Positions 1 to 10,049 are shown, numbered from the stretch's first letter. The stretch: DNA of 64,000 nt from Hymenobacter gelipurpurascens (GCF_900187375.1 NZ_FYEW01000001.1:620001-684000); one strand, 5' to 3'. The notes: generated by a model from the letters alone, not told the origin. Translations and numbers: made by a program.

Positions 1-754
1 TTTTCTGTTGCAGCACGCCCCGGCGGTAGTCTTCAGAATCGGTCCAGAAGTACACCCGCAGGTCGACGGTGGTGGCCGTGGCTTTCTCCAGATTCACGTA
101 GGGCGTGCGGGGAGCCTGCTGCACCTCCGGCACTGAGCGCAGAAAATTCAGAATAATATGGATAACCGAATCGGGCGTTTCGGTCTCGCCAAGCTCTACA
201 CTAACCAGAAACTCCTGCCGCAGATTGCCGTCGCGGGTGTAGTTGATCAGTGGCTCTTTCAAGACCAGGGAGTTCGGCAGGAAAATGTGCTTGCCATCGA
301 AGGTGCGCACCAGTGTAGTCCGCAGATTGAGGGCCTCCACATGGCCAATCAGGTCTTTGATCTGGACTGTATCGTTGATGTGAAACGGGCGGTTAAAGGC
401 CAGAATGACTCCGGCCAGGAAGTTTTCGGCTATATCCTTGAAAGCAAAGCCCACAATAAATGCCGACACCCCCGCCGCGCTCATCAGCCCCGTTACAATG
501 CCGCTGAAACCCAAAATATTGAGGGCCAGTAGTAAGCCTACCAAAATCATGACCCATTTGCCAATGCTGGCCAGAAAGTCGCCGAGCAGCGGGTCGGCGG
601 ACCGGTTTCGGAGCCGTCCACCCAGGAAAGCACTCAGGCGGTTGGCCAGAAACACAGCCGCTACCAGCAGCACCAGCGCTACCAGCAGCTTCGGAAGAAT
701 AACTAAAAACTGCTGCCAGTAAGCCAGCAGCACACGACTCAAATCCTGCACCAT
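1..754 (-). CDS. MscS-family mechanosensitive ion channel (3' end beyond window)
   Basis: Reading in from the window edge on the minus strand gives at least 251 residues starting MVQDLSRVLLAYWQQF. The N-terminal part has hydrophobic helices (about residues 15-40 and 65-90), followed by the pore-lining helix of the MscS family (GLMSAAGVSAFIVGFAFKD, about 90-110) and the beta domain (FNRPFHINDTVQI, then TTLVRTFDGKHIFLPNS). Proteins of this family are inner-membrane channels that open under membrane tension during osmotic downshock. The ATG at 754 sits just before the first hydrophobic helix. The C-terminus lies outside the window, so total length is unknown. Family assignment is secure from the sequence; physiological role is inferred from the family. 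Confidence 0.9.
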   Translation of the reverse strand, partial: MVQDLSRVLLAYWQQFLVILPKLLVALVLLVAAVFLANRLSAFLGGRLRNRSADPLLGDFLASIGKWVMILVGLLLALNILGFSGIVTGLMSAAGVSAFIVGFAFKDIAENFLAGVILAFNRPFHINDTVQIKDLIGHVEALNLRTTLVRTFDGKHIFLPNSLVLKEPLINYTRDGNLRQEFLVSVELGETETPDSVIHIILNFLRSVPEVQQAPRTPYVNLEKATATTVDLRVYFWTDSEDYRRGVLQQK

Positions 755-790
755 ACTCTACCTCTAAAATTGGCCCGCGGGCTAAAACAG

Positions 791-820
791 AAGCCCCGTT
801 GCACAAGGGCAGCGGGGCTT
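791..820 (-). terminator. Hairpin terminator
   Basis: AAGCCCCG (791-798) pairs with CGGGGCTT (813-820). On the minus strand the hairpin is followed by a short T-rich stretch (CTGTTTT). It lies downstream of the minus-strand gene ending at 862. Confidence 0.7.
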
Positions 821-861
821 TAGAGGGGGTATACGAAAAATATGGGGCAGAAGGTTGGGCG

Positions 862-1251
862 CTAGGCCACTGCGGGCCGGTTCAACCAGCGCCAGAAAAC
901 CACACCACCCGCCGCGTAAGCCACTATATCGAGCGGATCGGGGGTGGTGCGAGCATCAAAGTGGGGCAGGATGGCTTCAAACCACACCGACATAACAACC
1001 CAGGTGCTGAAAATCCAGGACGTAGGCAGCACGAAGCTGGGCCGGTGGAAGTAGAATCGCCGAAAAAACCACAGCAGCATCGTCAGCTCTAGGGGCAGGG
1101 CCAGCACATCAGCCACGTACGAGCGCATTGCCGTGGGCAGGGGCCAGTGGGCCGAAAGGGAGCCGCCATGTTTATACACAACGGCCACCACATACACCGC
1201 TGTGCCCACCAGAAATAACGGATGCCGTAGCTCGCTAGGCCACTTCTTCAT
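862..1251 (-). CDS. Small membrane protein of unknown function
   Basis: A 129-residue protein starting MKKWPSELRHPLFLVGTAVY. It has four hydrophobic segments (about residues 11-28, 45-62, 75-97, 107-122) with few charged residues between them, so it should be an inner-membrane protein. The start at 1251 overlaps the stop of the upstream gene as ATGA, which implies translational coupling; a longer reading frame back to 1461 exists but would run through the upstream gene. The stop codon TAG is part of a CTAGGCCA motif. I do not recognise a family with known function. Confidence 0.8.
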   Translation of the reverse strand: MKKWPSELRHPLFLVGTAVYVVAVVYKHGGSLSAHWPLPTAMRSYVADVLALPLELTMLLWFFRRFYFHRPSFVLPTSWIFSTWVVMSVWFEAILPHFDARTTPDPLDIVAYAAGGVVFWRWLNRPAVA

Positions 1252-1559
1252 CCGGCCAGCAGCGTCAGGAACCACACCACAAAGGACACCAGGGCCGCAA
1301 AGGCCAACTGCCCACCCCGAATGATCTTCTTGAAGAAGCGCACGGTGGGGCTGTCGTCGGGGTTGATCTGGATCTGCAGGAACGAGGGCAGTGGTTCCTC
1401 GGCTTGTTTCTGCCGGGCCTGCTCGCTGCGGAGGCGTTGCGGATCCAGGAGCTGCCCGCACCGCTCACACCGGTCCTCTGGGCGTTGCTGCCAGTTGCTC
1501 CAGAAGCCACACGCCGGACACTTTTTGGTGGCACTGAGCAGAGAATTGGTGTTGGGCAT
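1248..1559 (-). CDS. Zinc-ribbon protein with C-terminal membrane segment
   Basis: A 103-residue protein. Residues 14-37 carry two Cys pairs (CPACGF and CERCGQ) in zinc-ribbon spacing. A charged linker of about 35 residues follows, then one hydrophobic segment at about 83-102 (LAFAALVSFVVWFLTLLAG) that ends the protein. This suggests a cytoplasmic zinc ribbon anchored to the membrane by a C-terminal helix. Its stop overlaps the start of the downstream membrane protein by four bases (ATGA), so the two are translated together and may form a complex. Function is unknown. Confidence 0.8.
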   Translation of the reverse strand: MPNTNSLLSATKKCPACGFWSNWQQRPEDRCERCGQLLDPQRLRSEQARQKQAEEPLPSFLQIQINPDDSPTVRFFKKIIRGGQLAFAALVSFVVWFLTLLAG

Positions 1560-1614
1560 GGAGAGAGGGGAAGTGCAGGCGAGAACGAGCGAATGGCCTA
1601 TCTAGAGCGAAGGA

Positions 1615-4600
1615 TTATAGCAGAGAAATACGCTTCGTGATGGTGCCATGGGCCGTGTATACTACAACCAGATAGAGCCCTGGCCGGTTCGGGGCCAGAG
1701 TTACGGTTAAGGTACGGGCCGTCTGTTGCCGCAGATTATGTGCAAGAACCAAGTGGCCTAGCGCATCAAAAATCTGCATTTGCTGGACGGCAACATTCGC
1801 TTTCTGCCAGTCAAGCGTCAGCTGGCCTGCCGTTGGGTTAGGATACAGCGTAAGAGCGGAGGAAAGTGCTGCATCTGCCGCTGTTGCAACTGGTACCACA
1901 AACTTTGTGGCCGACAGGCCGGGGCCACCGGCTCCGGCGACTGAAAGTAAGCCTGAGCGTGCCCCTGTTGGCACTTCAGCCACAATCTGTGTGGGGCTGC
2001 TGCTCACAAGCTTGGCGGGCACTCCCTCAAAGTACACGGTGTCGGTCTGGCCATCAGCCAGAAAATTCCGTCCCTCAATCGTAACCAAGGTGCCCGCACT
2101 GCCTTCAGCCGGCGAGAAGCTGCTGATGACCGGCGCTGGAATAAACGTAAACTCCGTAGCCGTAGTAGCCTTGCCGCCTGGCGTTTGTACCTCTATCGGC
2201 CCAGATGCTGCCAAGGTGGGCACGCGCACGAGCAGCTGGGTGGCAGAGGCCTGCAGCACTACTCCCGAGGTAGCCCCGAACAGCACCGTGTTGCGAGTAG
2301 GTACTTCCGAGAAGTTGGTGCCGGTAAGCGTAACAGAGCTGCCAGCTTTGCCTTTTCCTGGGCTGGAAATCGTGAGGGTAGGCGGGTGCCACGTTTTGAA
2401 AAGTGACAGGCTTTCTGCCTGGCCACCAAGAGTTTTTATCAGAATATGGCCTACTGGTGCGCCTGGAGGTACCTCTACATCTAGGCGGGAGGAAGTGGCG
2501 AGTACTACGCGAGCCGCTAGGCCACCTATCGTAACCGTATCCTGATCAGGCACTGGTGAGAAATGGGCGCCCGTAAGTGTAAGTATGGTGCCTGGAATTC
2601 CCTCTTCGGCGGAAAGAGATGTAAGTGTAGGAGGCAGAAAGGCCGTAAAGCTGGCCGTGGAATGGGCAGAACCATCAGGGGTGATAACCTGAATCCGGCC
2701 CGGAGTTGCGCCCGCCGGCACCCGCACCGTGAGCGAAGTAGGAGTGACCTGGAGAATTTGGGCTGCCGTGCCCTGGAACCGTACCTGATTACCAGTTGTA
2801 GAGGGCGCAAAATGCTGCCCCGTTATGGTAACCAGCGTGCCCGCCCGCCCCTGAGCCGGCGAGAAGCCGCTAATACCGGGAGATACAACGACATCCTTCG
2901 CAGCCAGCTCCAAGCCCGGTACCACGGAAGGGGGTACATCGAAAATTCGGTTCAGTGTAGTGTTGGTCCGGACGGGCTCGTTGTAATCAAAGAATATATC
3001 AGCGAAGTTTTCTATGCTGGCTTTTGGCGCTAGGCCACTTCGGGGTTGAATGCTGAACTGCACAAACCCATTGCTGCCTAGCAGGTTGTGGCTGCTGTCG
3101 GGGAGCAGGATATTATCAAAGGTGAAGGTAAGTACTGGCCTAGCTTGGCCCGTGATGCTCAGGTGGTAGGGGTGGGAGACGGCGCCTACCTGTAGCGTGC
3201 TGATATCCAGCCCGGCATCCAGCGTATCTACCACTACCACCCGGTAGGCCACATCGTTGCCGGTGTTCTGAAAGCGCACCTGGTAGCGGAGTGCTGTGTT
3301 GGTGGGCGTGTAGTGTTGGGCCGTGAGCCCCGCCGGAAGCACATGCTTGTCATTGGGATCATAGGAGTCCAGAATTGGCTGACAGTCTTCGGCTTTTTCG
3401 GGCTCGGCGTCATCGGGCGGGAAGGCCATCATGGCTGCACTAGGCTGCCCATTAGTAACCCTGCCGGGCAGCTCTACATTGGCACTAGCGGTGGCCTTTA
3501 GGGGGTGCCCTAGCGGCTGGTCGGCTTCTACCCGCACTACCTGGCCTGTGGCCGGAATCCGCAGCACGAGGCTGTCGGCGGCGGGCAGAGAGTAGCGGTG
3601 TATCAAGGCCAGCTGGGCATCCTGGTACACCCGCAGGTTTAGGCTATCGGTAGTAGAGCCTTTGCCGGTATTTCGGATAGTGAAGCGCGCTTGATTCCCT
3701 GGCTGAGTGGTGCCAGCCACTGTAATAGAGGCCTCATTCCAGTTGGGTGGAGGAGGGTAAGTGTTAACCGGAGTGATCCAGGCTTTGGTGCATACCGTCA
3801 AGCCCCGAATGCTGGCGTCACCACACGCAACCGAATCCAGAATGGTAATGGTGCCGTGCTGGTTTGGCTGCAAGGTGCCGACGTCGAATACATAATTCCC
3901 TCGGGCATCTTGGGTATGCGGCATATTTGCCGAAATAAACAACACATGCTGCGGCAACTCTACCATCACCTTGGCATCGGCAACGGCTACAAAGCCCGTG
4001 TTGCTGTAGGCCACCGTGGTGGTATTGCGGAAGCAGCGCCGACGCCGGTTAGAGGCCACGCTCACACTTAGATAAGGCATAGCCGAAAGTTGATTACCGA
4101 AGTCCGGACCCGGCACGGAACTATCATATTCGGCCAAATGCACAGTAGTGGCCGTGGTACAGGTCTGCAGGATAGTACGGCCGGGCTCCTGGGGTAGCAG
4201 CTGCCGAACGGTATAGGTGCCTGTATCCGCGGCAATGGAGTAGTTGCCGTTTTCGTCGCTGTAGCCATAGTAACCACCTGGCTCGGCTATCACGGCTATA
4301 TTGGGGAGGGCCGGGGCCGTTTTGGGGGCGCAGGCATAATTCAGGTCCTGAAAAATACGCCCGGTTATCAGACCTTTACGCGCTCCAGTAGGGTTTGTAG
4401 CAGTGAAAATGTGCACCGCATCCCGGTCATGGTTGAGGGCAAGCAGCCGGGTGCCTTGCAGGTTAATAGAAGGATAGCTGAACGTCCCGGGAATTCGACT
4501 GGCAAGGGTGCCAGTAGCGTCATATACCTGCACAAACGCATCGAGCGTAGAGCCGATAAACACCCTGCCGGCCGCATCAACGCTAATGCCCACATAGCAT

Positions 4601-6126
4601 CTAGGGTACGTATCATCAATAGCCGTCAGGTTCTTACTCTCGCGGATAAACTGACCGGTCGAGCTGAATTTTTGGAGTCTGTGCCCATTGATATCGGTTA
4701 CATACACAAAGCCCCGGGCATCTACCGCAATGGCTTTGGGTGTATCAAACTGACCGGCGCCTCGGCCCTTACTGCCGAAATGCAGCACCGGCCGGCCGTA
4801 TTGGTCTAGTTTATATATGATGCCAGAGTAACTATCCGTCACATAAATCTCTCCAAGCGGCCCTATACCAAGGGTTGAATAATCTGGCCCGCCCTGTGTA
4901 ACACTGGGAATAGTAATTTTACTAATGTACTGCCCTAGTGCATTGAATTTCTTGAGAGAGGTGGTCTTAAGGTCATATTGTAGCGCATAAATATTGTTAC
5001 TCATATCAGTCACTATTCCCAGTACAAAGTCGCTACCCAAAAACTCGCCTGGAGTCCCTGTATTGGGGAAACGATTTATCTTCTGACCATTGGAAGCATA
5101 CTTTACAAGCTGCCTTTTGATAGCATCATAGACGTAAAAATCGCCTGATTTATCCTGAGTTAAGAAAGTGAAGCCAGTCTGATTTCCCCATTGGCCGACT
5201 GGCTGACCGGCAGAATTTAGCTTCCACAGCTGGGCGCCGCCCGTATGATCGTAGCGGGTTTGGACCCGGGCCGTGGAAACATATAAACTGCCCTCTTCGT
5301 CAAAATGCAGCGTATTGGTTTCCGTCGTAAACCCGGGCATGAGTATGCTCTGGTAAACGCCGGCAGAGTTGAATTTAGAAATAGCAATACCGTTCAGTGT
5401 ATAGAAATTCCCGGCGGCATCTAACGCTAAGCTGTAACGGGCCTGCAGGTTATTAGAGCCGGCTTTAATGGAAAACGTCTGTTGCAGTTCCCCCGTGTTG
5501 GCACTGAGAGTCATGACGTCATAGGCGCCGTCCAGAATGAAAACGTGTCCCTTTACGTCAGTTACAATATCTTTATAAGCCGAGAGAGTCACTACACTCT
5601 CGGTTCGTGATATAATTGGGTCGTAGATCCACTGTAGCTGGGCCTGCGCATTGAATTTTAGTATCCGGAGCGGCTCTACTACATACACATTGCCCGCCGC
5701 ATCTATCGTTAGGTTCTCGGGGTAGCTGTCTCTGCTGATGGAAGGGTCCGCCGTCCATTTGGCATGGGTGAAAGTTAGCAGCTGCTGGCCCTGAGGGCTG
5801 AATTTGCGAACCTCACGGGCGCCTTTATCGGCCACATAAAAGTTGCCGGCTGCATCGGTGCTTATGGCCAGGATATTGGCCAGTTTGGCCTTAGCAGGAT
5901 CCGGGCTGTTGGGGTCAAGCTGCGCTACAAATCGGCCTTGCTCGTCTAGCTTCGTGACATGCCCATTATCCAGCACATAGACAAAGCTGTGTGCATTTGC
6001 GGCCACATCGCGCGGACTCTCAAGCGGCGTACCAATAACACCCTTCAGCTGAAATTCAGCAGATGCTTGCGCCAGGCCAGCGAGCGGCAAGAGCAGCAGG
6101 CAGCACCATACATAAAACGTACGCAT
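1615..6126 (-). CDS. Secreted NHL-repeat / IPT-domain protein with type IX sorting domain
   Basis: A 1503-residue secreted protein. The start at 6126 is chosen because it opens a signal peptide (MRTFYVWCCLLLLPLAGLAQA); the frame is open further upstream but without sense. Domains in order: NHL-type beta-propeller repeats (about 30-600, repeated D-A-x-G-N-x-Y-V motifs), a carboxypeptidase-regulatory-like domain (GRIFQDLNYAC...), a DUF11/DUF7619-like region (SYDPNDKHVLPAG ... FFDYNEPVRTNTTLNRIF), four IPT/TIG domains (SFSPAQGRAGTLVTITG and relatives), and a C-terminal Por/type IX sorting domain beginning LYPNPTAGQL. This is the usual architecture of large Bacteroidota cell-surface proteins. The binding partner or substrate is unknown. 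It is transcribed as a single gene after the deaminase. Confidence 0.9.
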   Translation of the reverse strand: MRTFYVWCCLLLLPLAGLAQASAEFQLKGVIGTPLESPRDVAANAHSFVYVLDNGHVTKLDEQGRFVAQLDPNSPDPAKAKLANILAISTDAAGNFYVADKGAREVRKFSPQGQQLLTFTHAKWTADPSISRDSYPENLTIDAAGNVYVVEPLRILKFNAQAQLQWIYDPIISRTESVVTLSAYKDIVTDVKGHVFILDGAYDVMTLSANTGELQQTFSIKAGSNNLQARYSLALDAAGNFYTLNGIAISKFNSAGVYQSILMPGFTTETNTLHFDEEGSLYVSTARVQTRYDHTGGAQLWKLNSAGQPVGQWGNQTGFTFLTQDKSGDFYVYDAIKRQLVKYASNGQKINRFPNTGTPGEFLGSDFVLGIVTDMSNNIYALQYDLKTTSLKKFNALGQYISKITIPSVTQGGPDYSTLGIGPLGEIYVTDSYSGIIYKLDQYGRPVLHFGSKGRGAGQFDTPKAIAVDARGFVYVTDINGHRLQKFSSTGQFIRESKNLTAIDDTYPRCYVGISVDAAGRVFIGSTLDAFVQVYDATGTLASRIPGTFSYPSINLQGTRLLALNHDRDAVHIFTATNPTGARKGLITGRIFQDLNYACAPKTAPALPNIAVIAEPGGYYGYSDENGNYSIAADTGTYTVRQLLPQEPGRTILQTCTTATTVHLAEYDSSVPGPDFGNQLSAMPYLSVSVASNRRRRCFRNTTTVAYSNTGFVAVADAKVMVELPQHVLFISANMPHTQDARGNYVFDVGTLQPNQHGTITILDSVACGDASIRGLTVCTKAWITPVNTYPPPPNWNEASITVAGTTQPGNQARFTIRNTGKGSTTDSLNLRVYQDAQLALIHRYSLPAADSLVLRIPATGQVVRVEADQPLGHPLKATASANVELPGRVTNGQPSAAMMAFPPDDAEPEKAEDCQPILDSYDPNDKHVLPAGLTAQHYTPTNTALRYQVRFQNTGNDVAYRVVVVDTLDAGLDISTLQVGAVSHPYHLSITGQARPVLTFTFDNILLPDSSHNLLGSNGFVQFSIQPRSGLAPKASIENFADIFFDYNEPVRTNTTLNRIFDVPPSVVPGLELAAKDVVVSPGISGFSPAQGRAGTLVTITGQHFAPSTTGNQVRFQGTAAQILQVTPTSLTVRVPAGATPGRIQVITPDGSAHSTASFTAFLPPTLTSLSAEEGIPGTILTLTGAHFSPVPDQDTVTIGGLAARVVLATSSRLDVEVPPGAPVGHILIKTLGGQAESLSLFKTWHPPTLTISSPGKGKAGSSVTLTGTNFSEVPTRNTVLFGATSGVVLQASATQLLVRVPTLAASGPIEVQTPGGKATTATEFTFIPAPVISSFSPAEGSAGTLVTIEGRNFLADGQTDTVYFEGVPAKLVSSSPTQIVAEVPTGARSGLLSVAGAGGPGLSATKFVVPVATAADAALSSALTLYPNPTAGQLTLDWQKANVAVQQMQIFDALGHLVLAHNLRQQTARTLTVTLAPNRPGLYLVVVYTAHGTITKRISLL

Positions 6127-6194
6127 GTAATAACAAGAATAAAAGTCGGGCAAATAGGATAGGCTAGGAGAATAGAAAAGAAAAAGGAGCTGGG

Positions 6195-6629
6195 TTACAG
6201 CTCCATAATATCTTCGTTCCAGAGCGTAGGCTCGTCGCGGATAAAGTCCGCCATCATCTGCACGCACTCGTCGAGGTCCAGGATTTCTACCTCCACGCCG
6301 TGGCTTTCAAGAAAGGCTCGGGACTCGCCAAATGTGCGGTCTTCGCCTACTACCACTTTCGGGATTTTGAACTGCACGATGGTGCCGGCGCACATGTAGC
6401 AGGGCATGAGCGTGGTATAGAGCACCGTGTCGCGGTAGGTGCGCTGGCGGCCGGCATTGTAGAGGGCGTCCATTTCGCCGTGCTTAATGGGGTTGTCTTC
6501 CTGCACGCGCTTGTTGCGGCCGCGGGCTACAATCTTACCGTCGCGCATGAGTACCGAGCCGATTGGAATGCCGCCTTCCTGGCGGCCCTGGCGCGCCTCA
6601 TCAATAGCGGCCTGCATAAATTCGTCCAT
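6195..6629 (-). CDS. Nucleoside/cytosine deaminase family enzyme
   Basis: A 144-residue enzyme of the zinc-dependent cytidine deaminase fold. The zinc ligands and catalytic Glu are visible as HGEMDAL (about residue 53) and PCYMC (about 75-79). The pattern (IPIGSVLMRDGKIVARGRNKR, then HGEMDAL, then TLMPCYMCAGTI) resembles yeast-type cytosine deaminase, which turns cytosine into uracil, more than tRNA-specific TadA. The start at 6629 (MDEFMQAAIDEA) matches the family; an upstream in-frame ATG at 6746 would add residues without similarity. Substrate specificity (cytosine, creatinine or another base) is inferred and not certain. Confidence 0.88.
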   Translation of the reverse strand: MDEFMQAAIDEARQGRQEGGIPIGSVLMRDGKIVARGRNKRVQEDNPIKHGEMDALYNAGRQRTYRDTVLYTTLMPCYMCAGTIVQFKIPKVVVGEDRTFGESRAFLESHGVEVEILDLDECVQMMADFIRDEPTLWNEDIMEL

Positions 6630-6717
6630 GGTATTTTGGGTAGGGCCTGCGGTGGAAGCTAGGCCAGGTGAATAGGAATAAAAGCTGCAAGCTACGGCTT
6701 GCGCTGCACTTACTGGC

Positions 6718-9700
6718 CTAGCGGGCGCAAATGCTACGATACGCACAATACTGGCACTTATCCAAGTCGTCGGTTTTGCGGATGGGTTCCTGCGGGTCGA
6801 GGATGCGGTTTATTATTCGGCCGAGCAGCTGCTCGCTGTGCTGCACAAAGTCCTGGCCGCCTTCCGTCAGAAAGCTCATATCCGCCGACATAGGGCCGGC
6901 GCTTAGGTTGCGCAGGGAAATGATAGCGGCATCCGCGGCGGGGCGCCCGCCGTGGGCCAGCATCAGGCGGTAGAGCCAGAGTTGCCGGACCTTATCGGCG
7001 CTGGGTGTGGCATCCGTGATGAGGCGCTCCACGGCATCGGTGGGGCCTTCGCCGCGCTTGAGCAGGCGCAGGTCGTAGGCCTGTACGAGGCCGGTTTTGT
7101 AGTCTACCACGCGCAGGCGGCCATCGGGCAGCTGATCCACGCGGTCAGCAAACCCTACCAGGCTCACGGGCAACTTCTCGCCGGAAGGAAGCGGCACATA
7201 AATGGTGGCCTGCAGCGCTTCTTCCAGGCTCTGCACCTGGAGCGGTAAGCCATCGGGCTGTTCCAGCAAACCCTCGAGGTAGCGGCGCACCAGCTGCGAA
7301 GCTACCTGGCCTAGTACGTGGTTAAGGCCTTCGTCGGCGCGGGCGTGGCGGCCTTCCTCCTCCTTGCGCAACGCCTTGGCAATCATGATGGGAGCGAGCT
7401 TCACGAGGCCTGGAATATCAGCGGTGGTAATGGGCTGCTTGCGCTGCTGAAAGGGCTGCATCAGTTCCTCCAGCGCCTCGTGCACCACCGTCCCGAAGCC
7501 ATCGGGACCCAGGACTTCCTCCACTTCGTCGTTTTCGCGGAAGCGGGCTACTCGCTGGAAATAGAACTGCAGGGAGCAGTTCAGGTATTGGTTTAGAGCC
7601 GTGGGCGAGAGGCCTTTCACCAGCACTGCGCGAAGAGCCAGCAGCATGCCGGCATCTTTTTCTAGCACAATGTCGCCGGGAGCTTCTCTTTCGCGCTCCA
7701 CCGTTAGCTCATGGGCCGAAGATGTTTCGGGCAGAGACGCCAAGGGCTTGTGAGGCTCCTCGGCGAGAGAAGTCACGGTCAGGTCGTGCAGGCGTAGGCC
7801 AGGGCTTTGGGGCAGCAGGTCGTTTTCAATTTGCAGCAGGAAGCGGCTTCGCTCGCCGGTGCGTGTACCCTCGGCGCCGGGCAGAATGTGGAGCAAATCT
7901 ACCTGCCGGGCGCGCTGGAGCAGGCGCCAGAACTGGTGAGCCGTGGCGGCTTCGTGGTCGGCGTAGGTGGGTAGCTGGAAGGTGGTTAGTACATCGTACG
8001 GGAACAGGGAGCTGTGGCGCTTGGGGGCCGGCAGTACGTTCTCGTTGCAGCTCAGAATGATGATGTGGTCGAAGTCGAGGGCGCGGGTTTCGAGCAAACC
8101 CATCACCTGCACATCGGCAATGGGCTCCCCGCTGAACGGCAGGCGCGTGTTCTTCATCTGCTCATAGAGAAACCGCCGGAACGAGCGCACCGACAGTCGC
8201 TGCTCTCGGCAGTCAAACACCGAATCAAGCCGCTTCACGAGCGTGAAAAATAAGTATAGGTACTCCGCCTCAATGGCAGAGTGCTGATCCTGATACGCCT
8301 TTTTGAGCAGGTCGATGAGCGTGTAGCAGGCCGCAATGATGTCGTCGCAGTTGTTCCACGTCTTGAACAGCGCCCGAATCAGCGGGTGGCCCTGCCCCCA
8401 GGTCTGCAGCTCTTCGGCGGTGAGCAGCACGGCGTGACGCTTCACAATGGTGCGGCACACTTTGTCCAGCAGGCCGTGGAAGTTCTCTTCGGGCTGCTTA
8501 TCGAGCCACTGCTGGTAGCGCCGCAAAAACGGGTGCTGCAGCAGCTTGCTTACAGCCAAGTGGTGATAGCGCGGAATGCCGTAACCGGTTTCCGGCGAGC
8601 CTTCCCTTACGCCCGTCAGGTGCACTTCAAACAGCAGATCTACCAAGTTAAACAGGGGAGTGCTCTGGAAGCTTAGACCCATGGTTACGTTGTACTCCGG
8701 CACGGCGTCCAGCGGGAGGCCGTGGAGTACGGGCAGCAGCAGTGTTTCGTCGGGAAGCACTACCGCCACCTTGGCGCTGGGGTTCTGGCGCCTCGATTCG
8801 GCCAGTAGCTGGCCCGCCACTTTGCCTTGCATGGAGGCATTGGCCACGCCCACAAACCGAATATCGCGCGGCAGACCCCGCAGCAAGTCGGCGGGGCCGC
8901 CCAGGTTTTCATTCGGCAGCTCAAAAATATCCTGGTAGCGGCGCAGGTGCTGGCCGGCGCGGTTGGGCGTACCGGGCTCCAAATAGAAGGTGTCGCCATC
9001 AAAATGCACCTCGGCCCGGCGCGCCTTCCGCAGCAGCCGAATCAGCTTTTCCTCTGCCTTCGAGAGGGAGCCTAGGCCTATAAAGACGTGCTGGGGCAGT
9101 GTTTCGTCGGCTTCCAGCCGCGTCTGGACCTTGTTTACCGCCAGTCGATACGCTAGGCCAGGGTAGGCCAGGTGGGTGCGCTCCATCTGGCGGCGCAGGC
9201 GGCGGTATACCTTCTCCAAGTCGTCCCAGAAGCGGAAATAAGCCGCCGTAGTGCTCTGCGGAGCCGGCTCGTTGCTCAGCTCCCAGCGCTCCAGGGCCTT
9301 AGCCTCCGAGAGGTACTCAAAGATTTTCTTCGGGGAGGCCAGGTTCTGATCGAGGCTGGAAAAGTCCTGGAGCAGCAACCCCGACCACCCCACAAACTGG
9401 TCGAAATCCAGCTTCGGGTCGATTTCGCGCAGAATCTCGAACAGCAGCAGCTGCAAGGCAATGGGCTCCTCCACCTGCACGCCGGCTAGCTCCACCATGT
9501 AGTCTTCCATGGCCGCAATGCGCGGGCTCCAAACCGCCTGCCCAGCCTCCGCGGCCAAGCTCAGCTCGTTCTGCAGATACACCACTGCCCGCCGCGTGGG
9601 CACTACCACTACCAGATCCGAGAGTTCATCGGTGGGGCCGTAGCGCGCCACCAGCTCCCGCGCCATCCGCGTCAGAAAGGGCGTAGCGGCGGGGAGCGTG

Positions 9701-9747
9701 GCAGAAGCAGCGGGAGGCGTGGGAGAGGCAACTGGGGAGGCAATCAT
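6718..9747 (-). CDS. addB: AddB-like PD-(D/E)XK nuclease / inactivated helicase subunit
   Basis: A 1009-residue protein of the AddB family, partner of AddA in double-strand DNA end processing for RecBCD-type recombination. The N-terminal two thirds resemble a UvrD-type helicase with degenerate motifs (VVVPTRRAVVYLQNEL at about 47-62). The C-terminal nuclease domain shows the PD-(D/E)XK core (GFADRVDQLPDGRLRVVDYKTG). An Fe-S cluster site is expected from one Cys in LNQYLNCSLQFYFQ and three in the C-terminal CQYCAYRSIC. AddA lies 3.5 kb away on the same strand (13209-16634), not adjacent as in many genomes. The stop codon TAG is inside a CTAGGCCA-type motif at 6714-6721. The minus-strand upstream sequence has TATCTTTA, one base off a -7 element. 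Confidence 0.88.
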   Translation of the reverse strand: MIASPVASPTPPAASATLPAATPFLTRMARELVARYGPTDELSDLVVVVPTRRAVVYLQNELSLAAEAGQAVWSPRIAAMEDYMVELAGVQVEEPIALQLLLFEILREIDPKLDFDQFVGWSGLLLQDFSSLDQNLASPKKIFEYLSEAKALERWELSNEPAPQSTTAAYFRFWDDLEKVYRRLRRQMERTHLAYPGLAYRLAVNKVQTRLEADETLPQHVFIGLGSLSKAEEKLIRLLRKARRAEVHFDGDTFYLEPGTPNRAGQHLRRYQDIFELPNENLGGPADLLRGLPRDIRFVGVANASMQGKVAGQLLAESRRQNPSAKVAVVLPDETLLLPVLHGLPLDAVPEYNVTMGLSFQSTPLFNLVDLLFEVHLTGVREGSPETGYGIPRYHHLAVSKLLQHPFLRRYQQWLDKQPEENFHGLLDKVCRTIVKRHAVLLTAEELQTWGQGHPLIRALFKTWNNCDDIIAACYTLIDLLKKAYQDQHSAIEAEYLYLFFTLVKRLDSVFDCREQRLSVRSFRRFLYEQMKNTRLPFSGEPIADVQVMGLLETRALDFDHIIILSCNENVLPAPKRHSSLFPYDVLTTFQLPTYADHEAATAHQFWRLLQRARQVDLLHILPGAEGTRTGERSRFLLQIENDLLPQSPGLRLHDLTVTSLAEEPHKPLASLPETSSAHELTVEREREAPGDIVLEKDAGMLLALRAVLVKGLSPTALNQYLNCSLQFYFQRVARFRENDEVEEVLGPDGFGTVVHEALEELMQPFQQRKQPITTADIPGLVKLAPIMIAKALRKEEEGRHARADEGLNHVLGQVASQLVRRYLEGLLEQPDGLPLQVQSLEEALQATIYVPLPSGEKLPVSLVGFADRVDQLPDGRLRVVDYKTGLVQAYDLRLLKRGEGPTDAVERLITDATPSADKVRQLWLYRLMLAHGGRPAADAAIISLRNLSAGPMSADMSFLTEGGQDFVQHSEQLLGRIINRILDPQEPIRKTDDLDKCQYCAYRSICAR

Positions 9748-9851
9748 ATAGCAGTAAAGATAACGCTGACAGGGTGAGGATCAGTTTCAGCCAAGAGAAG
9801 CCTGAAGGGCTATATTGGAGAAAATTCGCAGCCAATCATCTCCTAGTGCCT

Positions 9852-10049
9852 ATGAAAACCAAGTATTTTCTACTCTTCTTCTTATTGTGGCTGAGCCTCA
9901 GTGTCATGGGAGCGTTGTTCAAAATCATGCATTGGCAAGGGGCCGACGAACTGCTGATGAGTGGAATGGCCGGGTCGGTGCTGGGCGCGTTGGGCTTATT
10001 TGTAAAGCTCCTCTTCCATCCCAGGGTGAAAGACTTTCTCAACCACTAG
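9852..10049 (+). CDS. Small GldL-like membrane protein
   Basis: A 65-residue protein with two hydrophobic helices (about 5-27 and 36-57) separated by the motif GALFKIMHWQGAD. That motif is typical of the membrane helices of the gliding/type IX secretion motor protein GldL and of small Bacteroidota proteins related to it. The start at 9852 is preferred over an in-frame ATG at 9774, which would put 26 polar residues before the first helix. It is far shorter than GldL itself and lies between addB (divergent) and a VKOR-like gene. A role in gliding is not implied by the sequence alone. Confidence 0.7.
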   Translation: MKTKYFLLFFLLWLSLSVMGALFKIMHWQGADELLMSGMAGSVLGALGLFVKLLFHPRVKDFLNH